64,000 nucleotides of DNA from Magnetococcales bacterium (GCA_015234045.1 JADFWU010000003.1:1-64000), one strand, 5' to 3'. Shown: positions 1 to 8,980, numbered from the stretch's first letter. The notes: a model not told the origin generated them from the letters alone. Numbers and translations: made by a program.

Positions 1-87
1 TTTGGAATTCTCAAAAAAAGGCGATTAGCAGCCGCACCGAAACGCACTATTGAGGAAGTAATTATGTTCAGTTCTGAGTTGGAATGA
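1..87 (+). CDS. C-terminal end of an unidentified protein (partial)
   Basis: Frame 1 is open from the window edge and ends at the TGA at 85-87, giving 28 residues ending in FSSELE. The tail is basic (KKRR, then PKR) and then acidic. The stop overlaps the next start as ATGA, so this looks like the first visible member of a tightly coupled run of small genes. The protein cannot be identified from so little. Confidence 0.45.
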   Translation, partial: FGILKKRRLAAAPKRTIEEVIMFSSELE

Positions 88-188
88 CTATAATTACGAC
101 TGAGAGCATTCTTCAAGGGTTTGATTCTATTAAATCACTTGTTGACTCGTCTTACTTTAAGGAGGAAGGCGTTTCTGAGGTGGGTTAA
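84..188 (+). CDS. 34-residue coupled micro-ORF, unknown
   Basis: The ATG at 84 overlaps the preceding TGA (ATGA) and the ORF ends at TAA 186-188, which overlaps the next ATG (TAATG). The 34-residue product starts MTIITTESILQGFDSI and has no recognisable domain, signal peptide or membrane segment. The case for it being real is the double stop/start overlap, which is typical of translational coupling, and the AAGGAGG at 159-165, although that lies about 23 nt from the next start. It could be spurious, or a degraded remnant of a longer gene. Confidence 0.35.
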   Translation: MTIITTESILQGFDSIKSLVDSSYFKEEGVSEVG

Positions 189-319
189 TGAAAGTAGATG
201 GAAAAGGGTTTGAAGCAGACTTGAATCAAGTGTTGGGGGAAGCATATCCTGATTTTGAAAAGAAACAGGATATATTCTGTTTCTTTAAATTTTATTTAGT
301 TGTGTTGTGGGGGTTATAG
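188..319 (+). CDS. 43-residue coupled micro-ORF with hydrophobic tail, unknown
   Basis: It starts at the ATG overlapping the previous stop and ends at TAG 317-319, which overlaps a GTG start for the next gene (TAGTG). The first 28 residues are charged (MKVDGKGFEADLNQVLGEAY and onward). The last 15 are hydrophobic (FFKFYLVVLWGL), suggesting a membrane-inserted C-terminus. No family was recognised. The three successive stop/start overlaps (84, 188, 319) argue for one transcript encoding several small products that act with the larger membrane protein downstream. Confidence 0.35.
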   Translation: MKVDGKGFEADLNQVLGEAYPDFEKKQDIFCFFKFYLVVLWGL

Positions 320-1308
320 TGTTTGTTGATTGTATTTATTGTTTTATAAAAGTGAATGTTCAGTCATTAACCATATGTTCAGTTCTTTCTATTTGCTTTA
401 TAACCATAAGCTCTGCCTATGCTGATGTTGTGCATGGGTCTTATACCTACACTCATGGTGACGGAGAATCAGTGGTTGAAGCTAAATCAACCGCAAAGGC
501 ATTGGCTATACACAATGCTGTTGAATCACACTCCATCTTTCTCGAAAGCATTGGAAAAGTGGAAAATGGTCTATTAAGGGAAGATATAATTCACGCAATA
601 TCTGGTGGTTTGGTCCATGATATACGTATCACTGAAGAAAATATCTTAGAAAATACTATTTTTATACGTGTAGAAGGCAATATTGATCCGACTGAAATGC
701 ATCAAACAATTACGGATCTCATCAATAAAAAATCACTTGCGCCAGAAGATATATCCTCTAATAAAAAAGATGATTTGGTTGTTTATCTACTTTCTGGGGG
801 AGTGCTGCTTGCTATTATTATGCTGATTTATACCAACAATAAAAATATTTCTGCCAGGAAACGAATTATAAAGAATAGTTCAGTGACAAGTCAGCCTGTA
901 ATAGAAAGTCGGTCACAAAATGTAACAAAAAATTATTCCAGTAAAGACTTTACAAAATACTTGTTCAATAAAAAAATATATGGAAAGGGACGGCTTGTCT
1001 TGGCAGTTATAAGTCAATATGTGAAAGAAAACCCAAATATTTCTCATGACTCTTTAAAGGGAATATTCTCAGATTCCATTCAAGCAAGCACAAATATGCA
1101 GTTCTCAGGTAAAGAGGATCAGGTAGTATTTAAGCGCTTGGAAAAGATCCATAGGGCATCATATAAATATTATTTTATGAAAGATTATGAATTAATTAGC
1201 CTCTGTGATTGCAAAATTGCAGTAAGCAGAGAGTGGAATCGAGAAAATATCCAAGTGTTTATTGAGGTTGCTAAAAAAAATGGATATGGAGCTAAGGTGG
1301 CTATTTAG
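319..1308 (+). CDS. Exported/membrane protein with FlgT/LPP20-like N-terminal domain
   Basis: 329 residues from the GTG at 319, which has GGGGG a few bases upstream and overlaps the previous stop; a later GTG at 352 is also possible. A hydrophobic signal segment ends at SSAYA-DV, a good signal-peptidase I site. The next ~100 residues have the composition of the small alpha/beta domain seen in FlgT/LPP20-type proteins (alanine-rich helix, then IRVEG strands); this comparison is from memory. One transmembrane helix follows at about residues 153-172 (VVYLLSGGVLLAIIMLIY). The remaining ~155 residues are cytoplasmic or periplasmic, lysine-rich, and include a GKGRLVLAVISQYVKENPN motif and a C-terminal section resembling small domains attached to some nucleases. 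The gene is clearly more AT-rich than genes after 1780, a sign of acquisition. Function unknown. Confidence 0.55.
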   Translation: MFVDCIYCFIKVNVQSLTICSVLSICFITISSAYADVVHGSYTYTHGDGESVVEAKSTAKALAIHNAVESHSIFLESIGKVENGLLREDIIHAISGGLVHDIRITEENILENTIFIRVEGNIDPTEMHQTITDLINKKSLAPEDISSNKKDDLVVYLLSGGVLLAIIMLIYTNNKNISARKRIIKNSSVTSQPVIESRSQNVTKNYSSKDFTKYLFNKKIYGKGRLVLAVISQYVKENPNISHDSLKGIFSDSIQASTNMQFSGKEDQVVFKRLEKIHRASYKYYFMKDYELISLCDCKIAVSREWNRENIQVFIEVAKKNGYGAKVAI

Positions 1309-1432
1309 TCAGCCGTTGGAGAAATAAGGGGAACACCTTACCGATTTTCCTTAGTTACCCATAACATTATTCATTAGACAATGGCTCTTCCGATCTTTCG
1401 GGTATGGATTGCACCATAAGGCGTGTTGATAT

Positions 1433-1612
1433 TCATTGTGGCACATCTGAAAACCTGACCAAGGCATCTTTTCCATGGTCCGTAATAGACCTATTCTTAT
1501 AGATAATCGCCAACCCTCTATCCATCAATACCTTGCCAACATCAACATCCTCTCTGTATCCCTTTTTGATCGTTTTAGTGCATATGCTGTCATTTGTGGC
1601 AAAATACGACCT
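1433..1612 (-). pseudogene. Gene remnant, possibly C-terminus of a staphylococcal-nuclease-like protein
   Basis: On the minus strand a 59-codon open stretch without a start codon ends at the stop at 1433-1435. It reads GYREDVDVGKVLMDRGLAII followed by YKNRS. The D(V)xxxLMxxGLAxxY pattern is reminiscent of the C-terminal part of thermonuclease (SNase) domains, but this is weak recall. The open frame is blocked upstream by TAG, so if it was ever a gene it is now 5'-truncated. The rest of the 1309-1780 gap is AT-rich; I see no other ORF or RNA in it, only the promoter region of the next gene. Confidence 0.25.
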
Positions 1613-1780
1613 CTAATTGGCCTATAGTTTGCCCTTATTAATGTATATCTCTCAAAATCGGACTGGTATGTATAATTATTAGGCATTTGTGGTGGGTGGG
1701 TAATGGTTGTGTAGGCTAATTATCAATCATGTTGTTTATTTTTTTTGCAGTTTGTAGCTTTTACACTCTGGTGAGCAATA

Positions 1781-4700
1781 ATGTTTGATCAAACACTGCT
1801 TGATGTTCTCTGGATAATCATCTCCGCTTTTCTGGTTCTGCTGATGCAGGCTGGATTTCTTTGCGTTGAGACAGGGCTGACTCGTTCCAAAAACAATATC
1901 AACGTTGCCATTAAAAACAGCATCGATTTCTCTATCTCCTTGATTGCTTTTTCGGTGATGGGCTATGCCGTGATGTTTGGCGAGTGGCTGCCCGGTTGGA
2001 TTGGACCTCTGGAACCAGTGGCTTGGAAACCGGAAGATCCTTTTTTTATGGCGTTTTTTCTGTTCCAAGCGCTATTTTGTTCGACAGCGGTCACCATTGT
2101 TTCCGGTATGGTCGCTGAACGGATTCGCTTTGGTGGTTACATCCTGTTTTCACTGATACTGGCCAGTTTGATCTATCCACTCATGGGGCATTGGGCCTGG
2201 AATGGTATTGATGGTGGTACAGGACAAGGCTGGTTGGCGGCGGCGGGTTTTGTGGATTGGGCTGGTTCAACGGTGGTTCACTCCACGGGTGGTTGGTTTG
2301 GATTGGCGTTGCTATTAATCATTGGTCCGCGCAAAGGGCGTTTTGGTCCCAATGGAGAAGTCAATGAAATCATAGGCTCTAATCTGCCTTTGACCGCTCT
2401 GGGTGTATTGATTCTCTGGTTTGGTTGGATCGGTTTTAACGGTGGTTCAACCTTGGCGCTGAACTACACCATCGTACCGGTGGTGGTGAATACCTGTATC
2501 GCTGCGGCAGCTGGTGGGCTTGGGGCATTGCTGGTCGATTGGCTCAAGAGTGGCAAAGCACATGTAATGCCCTCTTTAAATGGCATTTTGGCGGGACTTG
2601 TTTCAATCACTGCTGCGGCACATGCTGTGACACTTATGGAGGCGATTATAATAGGGGCTATGGGCGGGGCCATCGCCTATTTGGCTGATTTAGCCATGTT
2701 GCGTATGCGGATTGATGACTCGGTGGGTGCTTTCCCAGTGCATGTCATGGGTGGTGTTTGGGGAACATTGGCCGTTGCACTGTTTGGTGATCCAAATCTA
2801 TTGGGGACTGGCCTGAGTGCCTTTGATCAGTTTCTGGTGCAAGGAAAAGGTATTCTTGCCTGTTGGGTGATCGCCTTCTTGATTCCTTTTATTGTTTTAT
2901 TGATTCTAAAACCATGGACCCGGATAAGGGTTACCGATGAAGAGGAGCAAGTGGGCCTCAATGTCTCAGAACATGGTGCCCGCAGTGAGCTACACGATTT
3001 TTTTCTAGTGCTGTCAGAGCAAGAAATTACCGGTAATATGAGCCTGCGTGCGCCATCCAATCCTTTTACCGAGATCGGCCAGATTGGTGCAAAGTTCAAC
3101 AGTGTAATGGATGCTTTGGAACAGAGTGTTTCCAAAATCAATGCCATTGTCAGTCATTCGGCGGATGCGATTATCACGTTCAACGCCAGTGGTGGGGCTG
3201 TGCTTTCTCACAATCCGGCGGCCCAGAGCATGTTTGGTCTGCCGGGTGACAATCTGCATTCATTAAGCCTGGGTAAACTGGTTCCTGAGTTGGATAACGG
3301 TGGGTTCGCAACGGGCAAACGGTTGGAGACGCAAGGGCATCGTCTTGATAAAAAAAAAGTCCCATTGGAGGCAATGCTCGTAGAAGCACAGTATCAGAAG
3401 GAAAAAATCCTCATTGCCACCTTTCGAGACATTACCGAACGCAAAGAGGCGCACCGCCATCTGATAGAGTCTGAAGAGCGTTTTCGCAGTGTGTATGAAA
3501 ATGCGGCATTGGGTATGGCGCTGGTCAATGAAAATCTGGAAATCGTTGATGCCAATCCTGCTTTGTTGAGTATGTTGGGCCTGTCTTGGGATGAGGCATT
3601 TTCAGCCAATCTATGTGGTATTACGCATCCTGAAGACCTGGATACCATATCGGATCATGTGCGGAAAGTTCTTTCTGATTCGCAGAACCGCCACATCACA
3701 GAAGTGCGCTGTCTGTGTAAATCCCAGCTCATGATCTGGGCACGGCTTGCATTTTCCAAGTTTCATTTGGAAAAGAATATAGGGCCTTTGGCTATTGTCA
3801 TTGTTGAGGATATCACCAATCAGAAGCACGCTGAAAACGCGATTCGTCTTTCGGCATCAGTCTTTGAAAGCACAACCGAACCAATTGTCATTTTCAATGC
3901 TAACGGTCTCATTGAACAGGTTAATAAAGCGTTCAAAAAGGCATTTGAACTGCGGGATAGTGAAGTACGCGGACTGAAGATCCGTCATTTGCTTTCAGCC
4001 AGGTATCAGACTGATTTCTTTGATGAAGTAGAGGAAAAGCTGAGAACAGATCAAACATGGCAAGGTGAGATGATGGGCCGCCGCTCGGATCAAACCCTAA
4101 TGCCGCTGTGGGTCTCGCTCTCACTGGTGCATGATGCCAAGAAAAAACTTCAAAATCGTGTGGCTATTCTGACAGATCTATCTGAGCAAAAAGAGCGGGA
4201 AGAAACAATTTGGCGCCACGCCAATTTTGATACGTTGACCAAACTGCCCAATCGTCGTCTATTCCAGGACCGTCTGGATCAATCGTTAGGTCAAGCCAAA
4301 CGCACAGGCGCAAGGATTGGACTCTTTTTTATCGACCTGGATCGATTCAAACTGGTAAACGACACCATGGGCCATCAGGCGGGTGATGAGTTGCTACAAC
4401 GGGTAGCAGAGCGCATTAATCATACGGTGCGCTCAACCGATACAGTGGCGCGACTCGGTGGTGACGAGTTTACTGTGATTCTTCAAAATTTCAATAAAAG
4501 TACTGAGTTGAGCCAAATTGCCAGCAGTATTATCGAAGAGGTGGAAAAACCATTGATGCTTGAGGCTGGAGAGGCTTCTGTCTCTGCCAGCATCGGTATT
4601 GCTGCCTATCCTGTAGATGCTCAGGATACTCAGGAGTTGATTCGGTGTGCTGATTCGGCGCTTTATCAGGCCAAGGATGCTGGGCGCAACACCTATCAGT

Positions 4701-5512
4701 TCTTTACCGAAGAGCTCAATCAAGCCTTGATTGATCAAGTTAAGCTTGAAAAAAATCTGCGCCATGCCATCGAGAATAACGAATTGTTCATGCTCTATCA
4801 GCCACAGTTGGAAACACAAACAAGCTCTGCGCCATGCGCCGAAGCGCTGGTGCGTTGGCGCACGCCGGATGGTGGTATGATTTCGCCGGGGGATTTCATC
4901 CCGTTGGCGGAAGAGACCGGCCTGATTATTCCGTTGGGTTCCTATGTAATCCGTGCAGTATGTCGGGATATTCGTCAGTGGATGGATCAGGGGTACAGCG
5001 TGCCGCAAGTTGCCATCAATGCATCCGCCAAACAGTTTCATTATGAACAGGGATTGCCTAAGCTGATAGAAAATATTTGTAAAGAAGAACGGGTGCCGCT
5101 GAAATCCATTTCCATTGAGATTACCGAAAATAGCATCATGTCCAATGAGAAAGAGAGTCTGGATGTGCTGAATCAATTATCGGAAATGGGCGTTAGCATT
5201 TCGTTGGATGATTTTGGCACGGGTTATTCCAGCCTTTCACGTCTTAAACAACTGCCTATTGGTGTACTCAAGTTGGATCGCAGTTTTGTCGCTGGTATTC
5301 CAGAGTCACAGGAGAATACAGCCCTGGTTACAGCCATTGTGCAGATGGCGCATGCATTGGGATTAAGCGTAGTTGCTGAAGGTGTTGAGACTGAAACAGA
5401 GCTGGAGTATTTGCGCCAACTGGATTGTGAAAAGATACAAGGCTACCTGATTAGCCGCCCTGTTTCTGCAGAAGAGTGTATTCTATTTTGCAATGAATTC
5501 ACTTTAAATTGA
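1781..5512 (+). CDS. Ammonium transporter fused to PAS-GGDEF-EAL (Amt-type sensor for cyclic-di-GMP turnover)
   Basis: 1243 residues, ATG preceded by GGTGAG. Residues ~1-395 form an Amt/Rh ammonium channel (eleven hydrophobic spans; Amt motifs such as DWAGSTVVHSTGG and FGWIGFNGGS). A short HAMP-like linker (~400-450) leads to three PAS-type domains (~455-820). The GGDEF domain has an intact RLGGDEF near residue 893, with the RxxD product-inhibition site (RSTD) five residues before it. The EAL domain has EALVRW near 1021, LDDFGTG, KLDRS and EGVE. All catalytic signatures for making and breaking cyclic-di-GMP are present. The architecture implies that ammonium passage or availability at the membrane is reported directly to cyclic-di-GMP, bypassing P-II; this is inference. 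Unlike the amtB at 15380, no glnK lies beside it. Full length and intact, far longer than a plain Amt (~400-450). Confidence 0.9.
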   Translation: MFDQTLLDVLWIIISAFLVLLMQAGFLCVETGLTRSKNNINVAIKNSIDFSISLIAFSVMGYAVMFGEWLPGWIGPLEPVAWKPEDPFFMAFFLFQALFCSTAVTIVSGMVAERIRFGGYILFSLILASLIYPLMGHWAWNGIDGGTGQGWLAAAGFVDWAGSTVVHSTGGWFGLALLLIIGPRKGRFGPNGEVNEIIGSNLPLTALGVLILWFGWIGFNGGSTLALNYTIVPVVVNTCIAAAAGGLGALLVDWLKSGKAHVMPSLNGILAGLVSITAAAHAVTLMEAIIIGAMGGAIAYLADLAMLRMRIDDSVGAFPVHVMGGVWGTLAVALFGDPNLLGTGLSAFDQFLVQGKGILACWVIAFLIPFIVLLILKPWTRIRVTDEEEQVGLNVSEHGARSELHDFFLVLSEQEITGNMSLRAPSNPFTEIGQIGAKFNSVMDALEQSVSKINAIVSHSADAIITFNASGGAVLSHNPAAQSMFGLPGDNLHSLSLGKLVPELDNGGFATGKRLETQGHRLDKKKVPLEAMLVEAQYQKEKILIATFRDITERKEAHRHLIESEERFRSVYENAALGMALVNENLEIVDANPALLSMLGLSWDEAFSANLCGITHPEDLDTISDHVRKVLSDSQNRHITEVRCLCKSQLMIWARLAFSKFHLEKNIGPLAIVIVEDITNQKHAENAIRLSASVFESTTEPIVIFNANGLIEQVNKAFKKAFELRDSEVRGLKIRHLLSARYQTDFFDEVEEKLRTDQTWQGEMMGRRSDQTLMPLWVSLSLVHDAKKKLQNRVAILTDLSEQKEREETIWRHANFDTLTKLPNRRLFQDRLDQSLGQAKRTGARIGLFFIDLDRFKLVNDTMGHQAGDELLQRVAERINHTVRSTDTVARLGGDEFTVILQNFNKSTELSQIASSIIEEVEKPLMLEAGEASVSASIGIAAYPVDAQDTQELIRCADSALYQAKDAGRNTYQFFTEELNQALIDQVKLEKNLRHAIENNELFMLYQPQLETQTSSAPCAEALVRWRTPDGGMISPGDFIPLAEETGLIIPLGSYVIRAVCRDIRQWMDQGYSVPQVAINASAKQFHYEQGLPKLIENICKEERVPLKSISIEITENSIMSNEKESLDVLNQLSEMGVSISLDDFGTGYSSLSRLKQLPIGVLKLDRSFVAGIPESQENTALVTAIVQMAHALGLSVVAEGVETETELEYLRQLDCEKIQGYLISRPVSAEECILFCNEFTLN

Positions 5513-5515
5513 CAT

Positions 5516-5604
5516 TGTTTTATAGTTGTTTCGTCTAAAATATGAACAGTCAGCCGTTCCAGCCCTGGTGATATTTTTGCTCTGATGATCTGCTCCGCAT
5601 ATCA
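5516..5604. repeat. 89-bp dispersed repeat, copy 1
   Basis: This stretch, directly after the Amt-GGDEF-EAL gene, matches 12424-12512 with about 8 differences over 89 bp and no gaps (comparison by eye). It begins TGTTTTATAGT and ends GCATATCA, and includes AGCCCTGGTGAT. In this copy the sequence after the repeat changes to TTAGGAGTTACGCA, which matches the end of the hairpin-array element at 52369. Probably a non-coding mobile or REP/MITE-type element; no transposase is nearby. Confidence 0.7.
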
Positions 5605-5640
5605 CGTTAGGAGTTACGCATTTTCAAAGGTAGAAAATAA

Positions 5641-5669
5641 AAAAGGGCCGGATCATCTTCGGCCCTTTT
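5641..5669 (-). terminator. Rho-independent terminator between convergent genes
   Basis: Perfect 10-bp arms AAAAGGGCCG and CGGCCCTTTT enclose a 9-nt loop. On the minus strand the stem is followed by a long T-rich tract, so it best serves cheV; in the plus direction it ends in four Ts and may also stop read-through from the Amt fusion gene. Confidence 0.85.
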
Positions 5670-5718
5670 CATAAGGCAATAACGCCTTAGTATTACTGTA
5701 AAAATGTGAATATGGCAT

Positions 5719-6660
5719 CTATTCGCGAGAGTCGCGCACGATTCGTAACTGATTGATCACATCTTCCGCAACTTTGTCACTCTGGAACTTGGGAATAAAT
5801 CCATCTGCACCGACCTGATCCGCTTTAACGCGGTTGGATGGGTTGCTCATGGATGAGTGAAGTACCAGACGAATACCGCTGAGTTTGCTACTGCTTTTCA
5901 GCTTTCTGGTGAATGTAAAGCCATCCATACCGGGCATTTCGATATCAGAGATGATCAGGTCAAAGACTTTCTCATCATTTTTGATCATGGCTTTTAATAC
6001 ATCCAGACCTTTGAGCGCACTCTCAACCATGGTGTACTTCAGGCCAATCTTATCCAGCGTACTGCGTAGCAGCATACGCGCTGCGCGAGAGTCGTCCACC
6101 ACAAGCAGACGATATTCATCAAACGCTTCACTTTTCGCGGTAGCAATCAGCTCTTCAGGCACATAATCTTCAATACCAATGATATCGCCGAGTAGTTTTT
6201 CCACATCAAGAATCTGAATGGCCTCATCATTGACATCATAGGTCAAGGCTGTCAGATAGGCAGCATTGTGAAAATTTCCGGTAGGTGTCTTGATATCTTC
6301 CCAAGAGCGGTTCATCAGCTTATTGGGTTGACTGATCAGCAAACCCTGTGTTGTTCCACTGTATTCGCAGACAATTATGTAACTGACATCGTTTTTATAG
6401 TCTACAGGTTTAAGGCCAAGACCAATGCCGATATCAATGGCGGTAACCATGCTGTCGCGGAAATTAATTGCGCCGACAATGGCTTCGTGTGCTTGTGGAA
6501 CATGGGTAACGGTATCTGGTGTTTCAATGACCTCAATAATTTTAAAAACATTGATACCATACTGCTGAGAATCACTCAGATAGAAGGTGAGCATCTCCAT
6601 CTGATTGGTCAGTGCAAGATTGGTCCGTTGGGACACTTCATCCATTACGCTTTGTGACAT
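5719..6660 (-). CDS. cheV: Chemotaxis protein CheV (CheW-like domain plus receiver)
   Basis: 313 residues from the ATG at 6660, chosen because GGAGGGG lies 8 nt upstream; the frame also opens earlier at 6699. The N-terminal ~150 residues are a CheW-like coupling domain (FYLSDSQQYGINVFKIIEVI, then INFRDSMVTAIDIG). The C-terminal ~120 residues are a receiver domain with the acidic pocket LLVVDD, the phosphoacceptor Asp in SDIEMPGMDG (about residue 240) and the conserved Lys in FIPKF. CheV couples chemoreceptors to CheA and uses phosphorylation for adaptation. It stands alone, away from any che/fla operon visible here; cheD is 26 kb away. Confidence 0.9.
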   Translation of the reverse strand: MSQSVMDEVSQRTNLALTNQMEMLTFYLSDSQQYGINVFKIIEVIETPDTVTHVPQAHEAIVGAINFRDSMVTAIDIGIGLGLKPVDYKNDVSYIIVCEYSGTTQGLLISQPNKLMNRSWEDIKTPTGNFHNAAYLTALTYDVNDEAIQILDVEKLLGDIIGIEDYVPEELIATAKSEAFDEYRLLVVDDSRAARMLLRSTLDKIGLKYTMVESALKGLDVLKAMIKNDEKVFDLIISDIEMPGMDGFTFTRKLKSSSKLSGIRLVLHSSMSNPSNRVKADQVGADGFIPKFQSDKVAEDVINQLRIVRDSRE

Positions 6661-6737
6661 GATCTGCCCCTCCGAGAGCGTGTAGCTTGCTTTAGACAAA
6701 TTTAGCAGGGTCTGAGAAATAATCTCAATGGTGAAAT

Positions 6738-7505
6738 CTAGGGTGCATCCAAACCATTACGGATTGTCTGAACAGCGTCCCAGGCCTGATTCATATTCTG
6801 CCGATTGCCTTCCAAGTGAATGACCACGGCTCCTTGGCTATCACCAACACCACCAGCGGCCACTTGAGTTGCTTTTACATTAAAAAGTGTATGAAATGCT
6901 TCAATTTCGGTAACAACAGTTGCCGTTCCCGCCGGAATAGGCATCATACCCACCGGCATACCCATGACACGATCAACGCGCCCCTGACCCAGAAGAGAAA
7001 CAGCATGAAATACCGATGGTATCTGTTTTTGCAGGGAAATCGGTATAATTAACTGCCCGCCACGTGCCATCAGGAGTGTAAACGCTGCACCAATGGTGCC
7101 ACCAACCGGCGACCCCATTAAAACACCAACATTACCTCGTGAATCCAGCGCGTTCCCGCCTTTGATATAAATATCATTGGCTACGAACTTCTCTAGAACC
7201 GGACCCGGCCAACCTCTGGAAATAGCCCCATTATCAAAGATAATAGGGCCTTCCCCCCGCAGTTGAGGGTCGGTTTCACCCAGCAGGCCATGGTTAACCC
7301 AGCCCACGGCAAAGGTGTCTAGTCCTGGATCTTCATCAATCAAGGCATGTGCGACACAGCGCGTGGTAGAGCCACCAACAATGACCATATGGCCGTGCGA
7401 GAGTCGTTGCTGCACAGTTGGTAGAGCCGCAACAGCTTGACCAATCAGCTGGCAAGATTCTGAAGGACGTAGAACAACAACAGCAGTCTCTTTATTTTGA
7501 ATCAT
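6738..7505 (-). CDS. Conserved hypothetical protein, glycine-rich, probably cytoplasmic
   Basis: 255 residues from an ATG at 7505 with only a weak ribosome-binding site. I do not recognise a named family. The sequence is well ordered and strikingly rich in glycine turns (VIVGGSTTRCVAHAL, NDIYIKGGNALDSRGNVGVL, GSPVGGTIGAA, GMPVGMMPIP). It resembles a Rossmann-like or sugar-isomerase-like alpha/beta fold, with no signal peptide or membrane helix. The motif density suggests an enzyme with a phosphate-binding site, but no catalytic residues can be named. It lies between cheV and the redox operon, on the opposite strand to the latter, with about 200 bp of shared upstream region (7506-7707) from which both must be transcribed. 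Confidence 0.6.
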   Translation of the reverse strand: MIQNKETAVVVLRPSESCQLIGQAVAALPTVQQRLSHGHMVIVGGSTTRCVAHALIDEDPGLDTFAVGWVNHGLLGETDPQLRGEGPIIFDNGAISRGWPGPVLEKFVANDIYIKGGNALDSRGNVGVLMGSPVGGTIGAAFTLLMARGGQLIIPISLQKQIPSVFHAVSLLGQGRVDRVMGMPVGMMPIPAGTATVVTEIEAFHTLFNVKATQVAAGGVGDSQGAVVIHLEGNRQNMNQAWDAVQTIRNGLDAP

Positions 7506-7707
7506 AGCTTATTTAATTGGACTGGAACTTTTATTCCAGAACCTTCACAATGGTTTGTGATCCAGATTATTGAAAATCAGCCTATTTTGCTGTTTGTCGG
7601 GCAGATCGTCAATTACTTGTGGCACATTATTATTGAATTATTGCGTGAACACTACACAATAATGTCCTTAAGGTCCCATTTATCCATTGCTGAAAGGTGG
7701 TTACCAA

Positions 7708-8940
7708 ATGAAGCGACGTGATTTTATCAAATCCTCTGTAGCCTCATCCGCAGCGTTGGCAACGGCAGTAGTAACCGGTGGTTTGTCCGGGAAAGCCCAA
7801 GCAGCTGCAAGTAATAAGGCAATGATTCAACGTGTTACCCAGCTTGGTAACACGGATATGAAGATCAGTGACATATCCTTTGGTGCTGGTCGTCTTCCCT
7901 CGGCATCCATGATTTTGCGAGCCATTGATCGTGGTATTAATTATTTCGATACTGCACCAGATTATGGACCCAGTGAGGACTATATCGGTAAAGCGCTCAC
8001 CCGCTTTAAACAGCGGGACAAGATTTATATCGCCTCAAAATTTTGTCATCCCATTCCCTATTCAGCAGGCACCAGCCATCTGCAAACCAGCCATAATAAA
8101 GCGGATTATATCGCCTCGGTTGAGAATAGCTTGAAACGGATGGGCACTGACTATCTCGATGTGGTCTTTGTCCATGCCATGGGTGAGCTGGCTGATTATG
8201 ATGCAGAGCGCAGTCGATTATTGCATCCTGAAATGCTGGAAGCATTTGAATCACTGAAAAAATCAGGTAAAGCGCGTTATCTGGCGGTATCCTCTCATGG
8301 ACCGCATAATATGGAAAAATTGATGTTGGAGGCGGTACGCTCCGGTCATTACCATGTGATCATGCCGGCGTTTAACTTCATGAAGTTTCCCAAGGTGCCC
8401 GAACTGCTCAAAGAAGCCCGAAAAAAGGGAGTAGGCGTGGTTGCCATGAAAACCTTGGCTGGTGCTAAGGAAATGCCGGAAATCACAGAAAAAGGGCTCT
8501 CCTTTGAACATTCCGCCTTTAAATGGGTCCTGAAACATCCTGAAGTGGCTGGATTGGTGATCACCATCAAGACGGTGAAAGATCTGGATAACTATGTTCA
8601 AGCATCCGGTCAAGCCTTTGCCAAGGCAGACCAGAATATATTGGATCAGTATGCAGTGCGTTTCGGTAACAGTTATTGCCGTACTGGTTGTGGTGATTGT
8701 CAGGGCGCGTGTCCATCCGGTGTGGATGTGGCTACCATTCTACGCTATCAGATGTACTTTCAGGACTATGGTGATCAGAAACAGGCCATGCTTCAGTATG
8801 CACAGTTGAATAATGGTGCAAGTGCCTGTGATTCCTGCGATAGTACGCCTTGTGTGGCGGCGTGTGACTATGGTCTGCCTGTGGCCAGTAAGCTGATGGC
8901 GGCTCATCGGACATTGTCCTTTACCAATCCCGTTGTGTGA
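7708..8940 (+). CDS. Tat-exported aldo/keto reductase with C-terminal ferredoxin-like cysteine clusters
   Basis: 410 residues. The start at 7708 is set by AAAGGTGG just upstream and by the twin-arginine signal MKRRDFIKSS followed by an alanine-rich stretch ending AQAAA. Residues ~45-310 are an aldo/keto reductase barrel with the expected tetrad (DTAPDYG giving Asp and Tyr, Lys in IASKF, His in FVHAMG). The C-terminal ~90 residues hold two cysteine groups (CRTGCGDCQGAC and CDSCDSTPCVAAC) suited to two iron-sulfur clusters. It starts a four-gene operon with an exported Tat DUF362 protein and a membrane polyferredoxin. Likely a periplasmic or membrane-facing oxidoreductase that takes electrons from iron-sulfur partners rather than soluble NADPH; substrate unknown. 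Confidence 0.85.
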   Translation: MKRRDFIKSSVASSAALATAVVTGGLSGKAQAAASNKAMIQRVTQLGNTDMKISDISFGAGRLPSASMILRAIDRGINYFDTAPDYGPSEDYIGKALTRFKQRDKIYIASKFCHPIPYSAGTSHLQTSHNKADYIASVENSLKRMGTDYLDVVFVHAMGELADYDAERSRLLHPEMLEAFESLKKSGKARYLAVSSHGPHNMEKLMLEAVRSGHYHVIMPAFNFMKFPKVPELLKEARKKGVGVVAMKTLAGAKEMPEITEKGLSFEHSAFKWVLKHPEVAGLVITIKTVKDLDNYVQASGQAFAKADQNILDQYAVRFGNSYCRTGCGDCQGACPSGVDVATILRYQMYFQDYGDQKQAMLQYAQLNNGASACDSCDSTPCVAACDYGLPVASKLMAAHRTLSFTNPVV

Positions 8941-8980
8941 TCCGGTGAGCGAAGGAGTCAGCACGCCGCAGCCGCCTGCG

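Noticed and set aside
1304-1316. Third copy of the 89-bp repeat near the end of the first large gene
   Set aside because: Only about 12 bases (TAGTCAGCCGTT) match the repeat; insufficient to call a copy.
4433-5176. Long minus-strand open frame opposite the GGDEF-EAL part of the Amt fusion gene
   Set aside because: It lies wholly inside a gene with intact catalytic motifs, has no family resemblance and no ribosome-binding site; a shadow frame.
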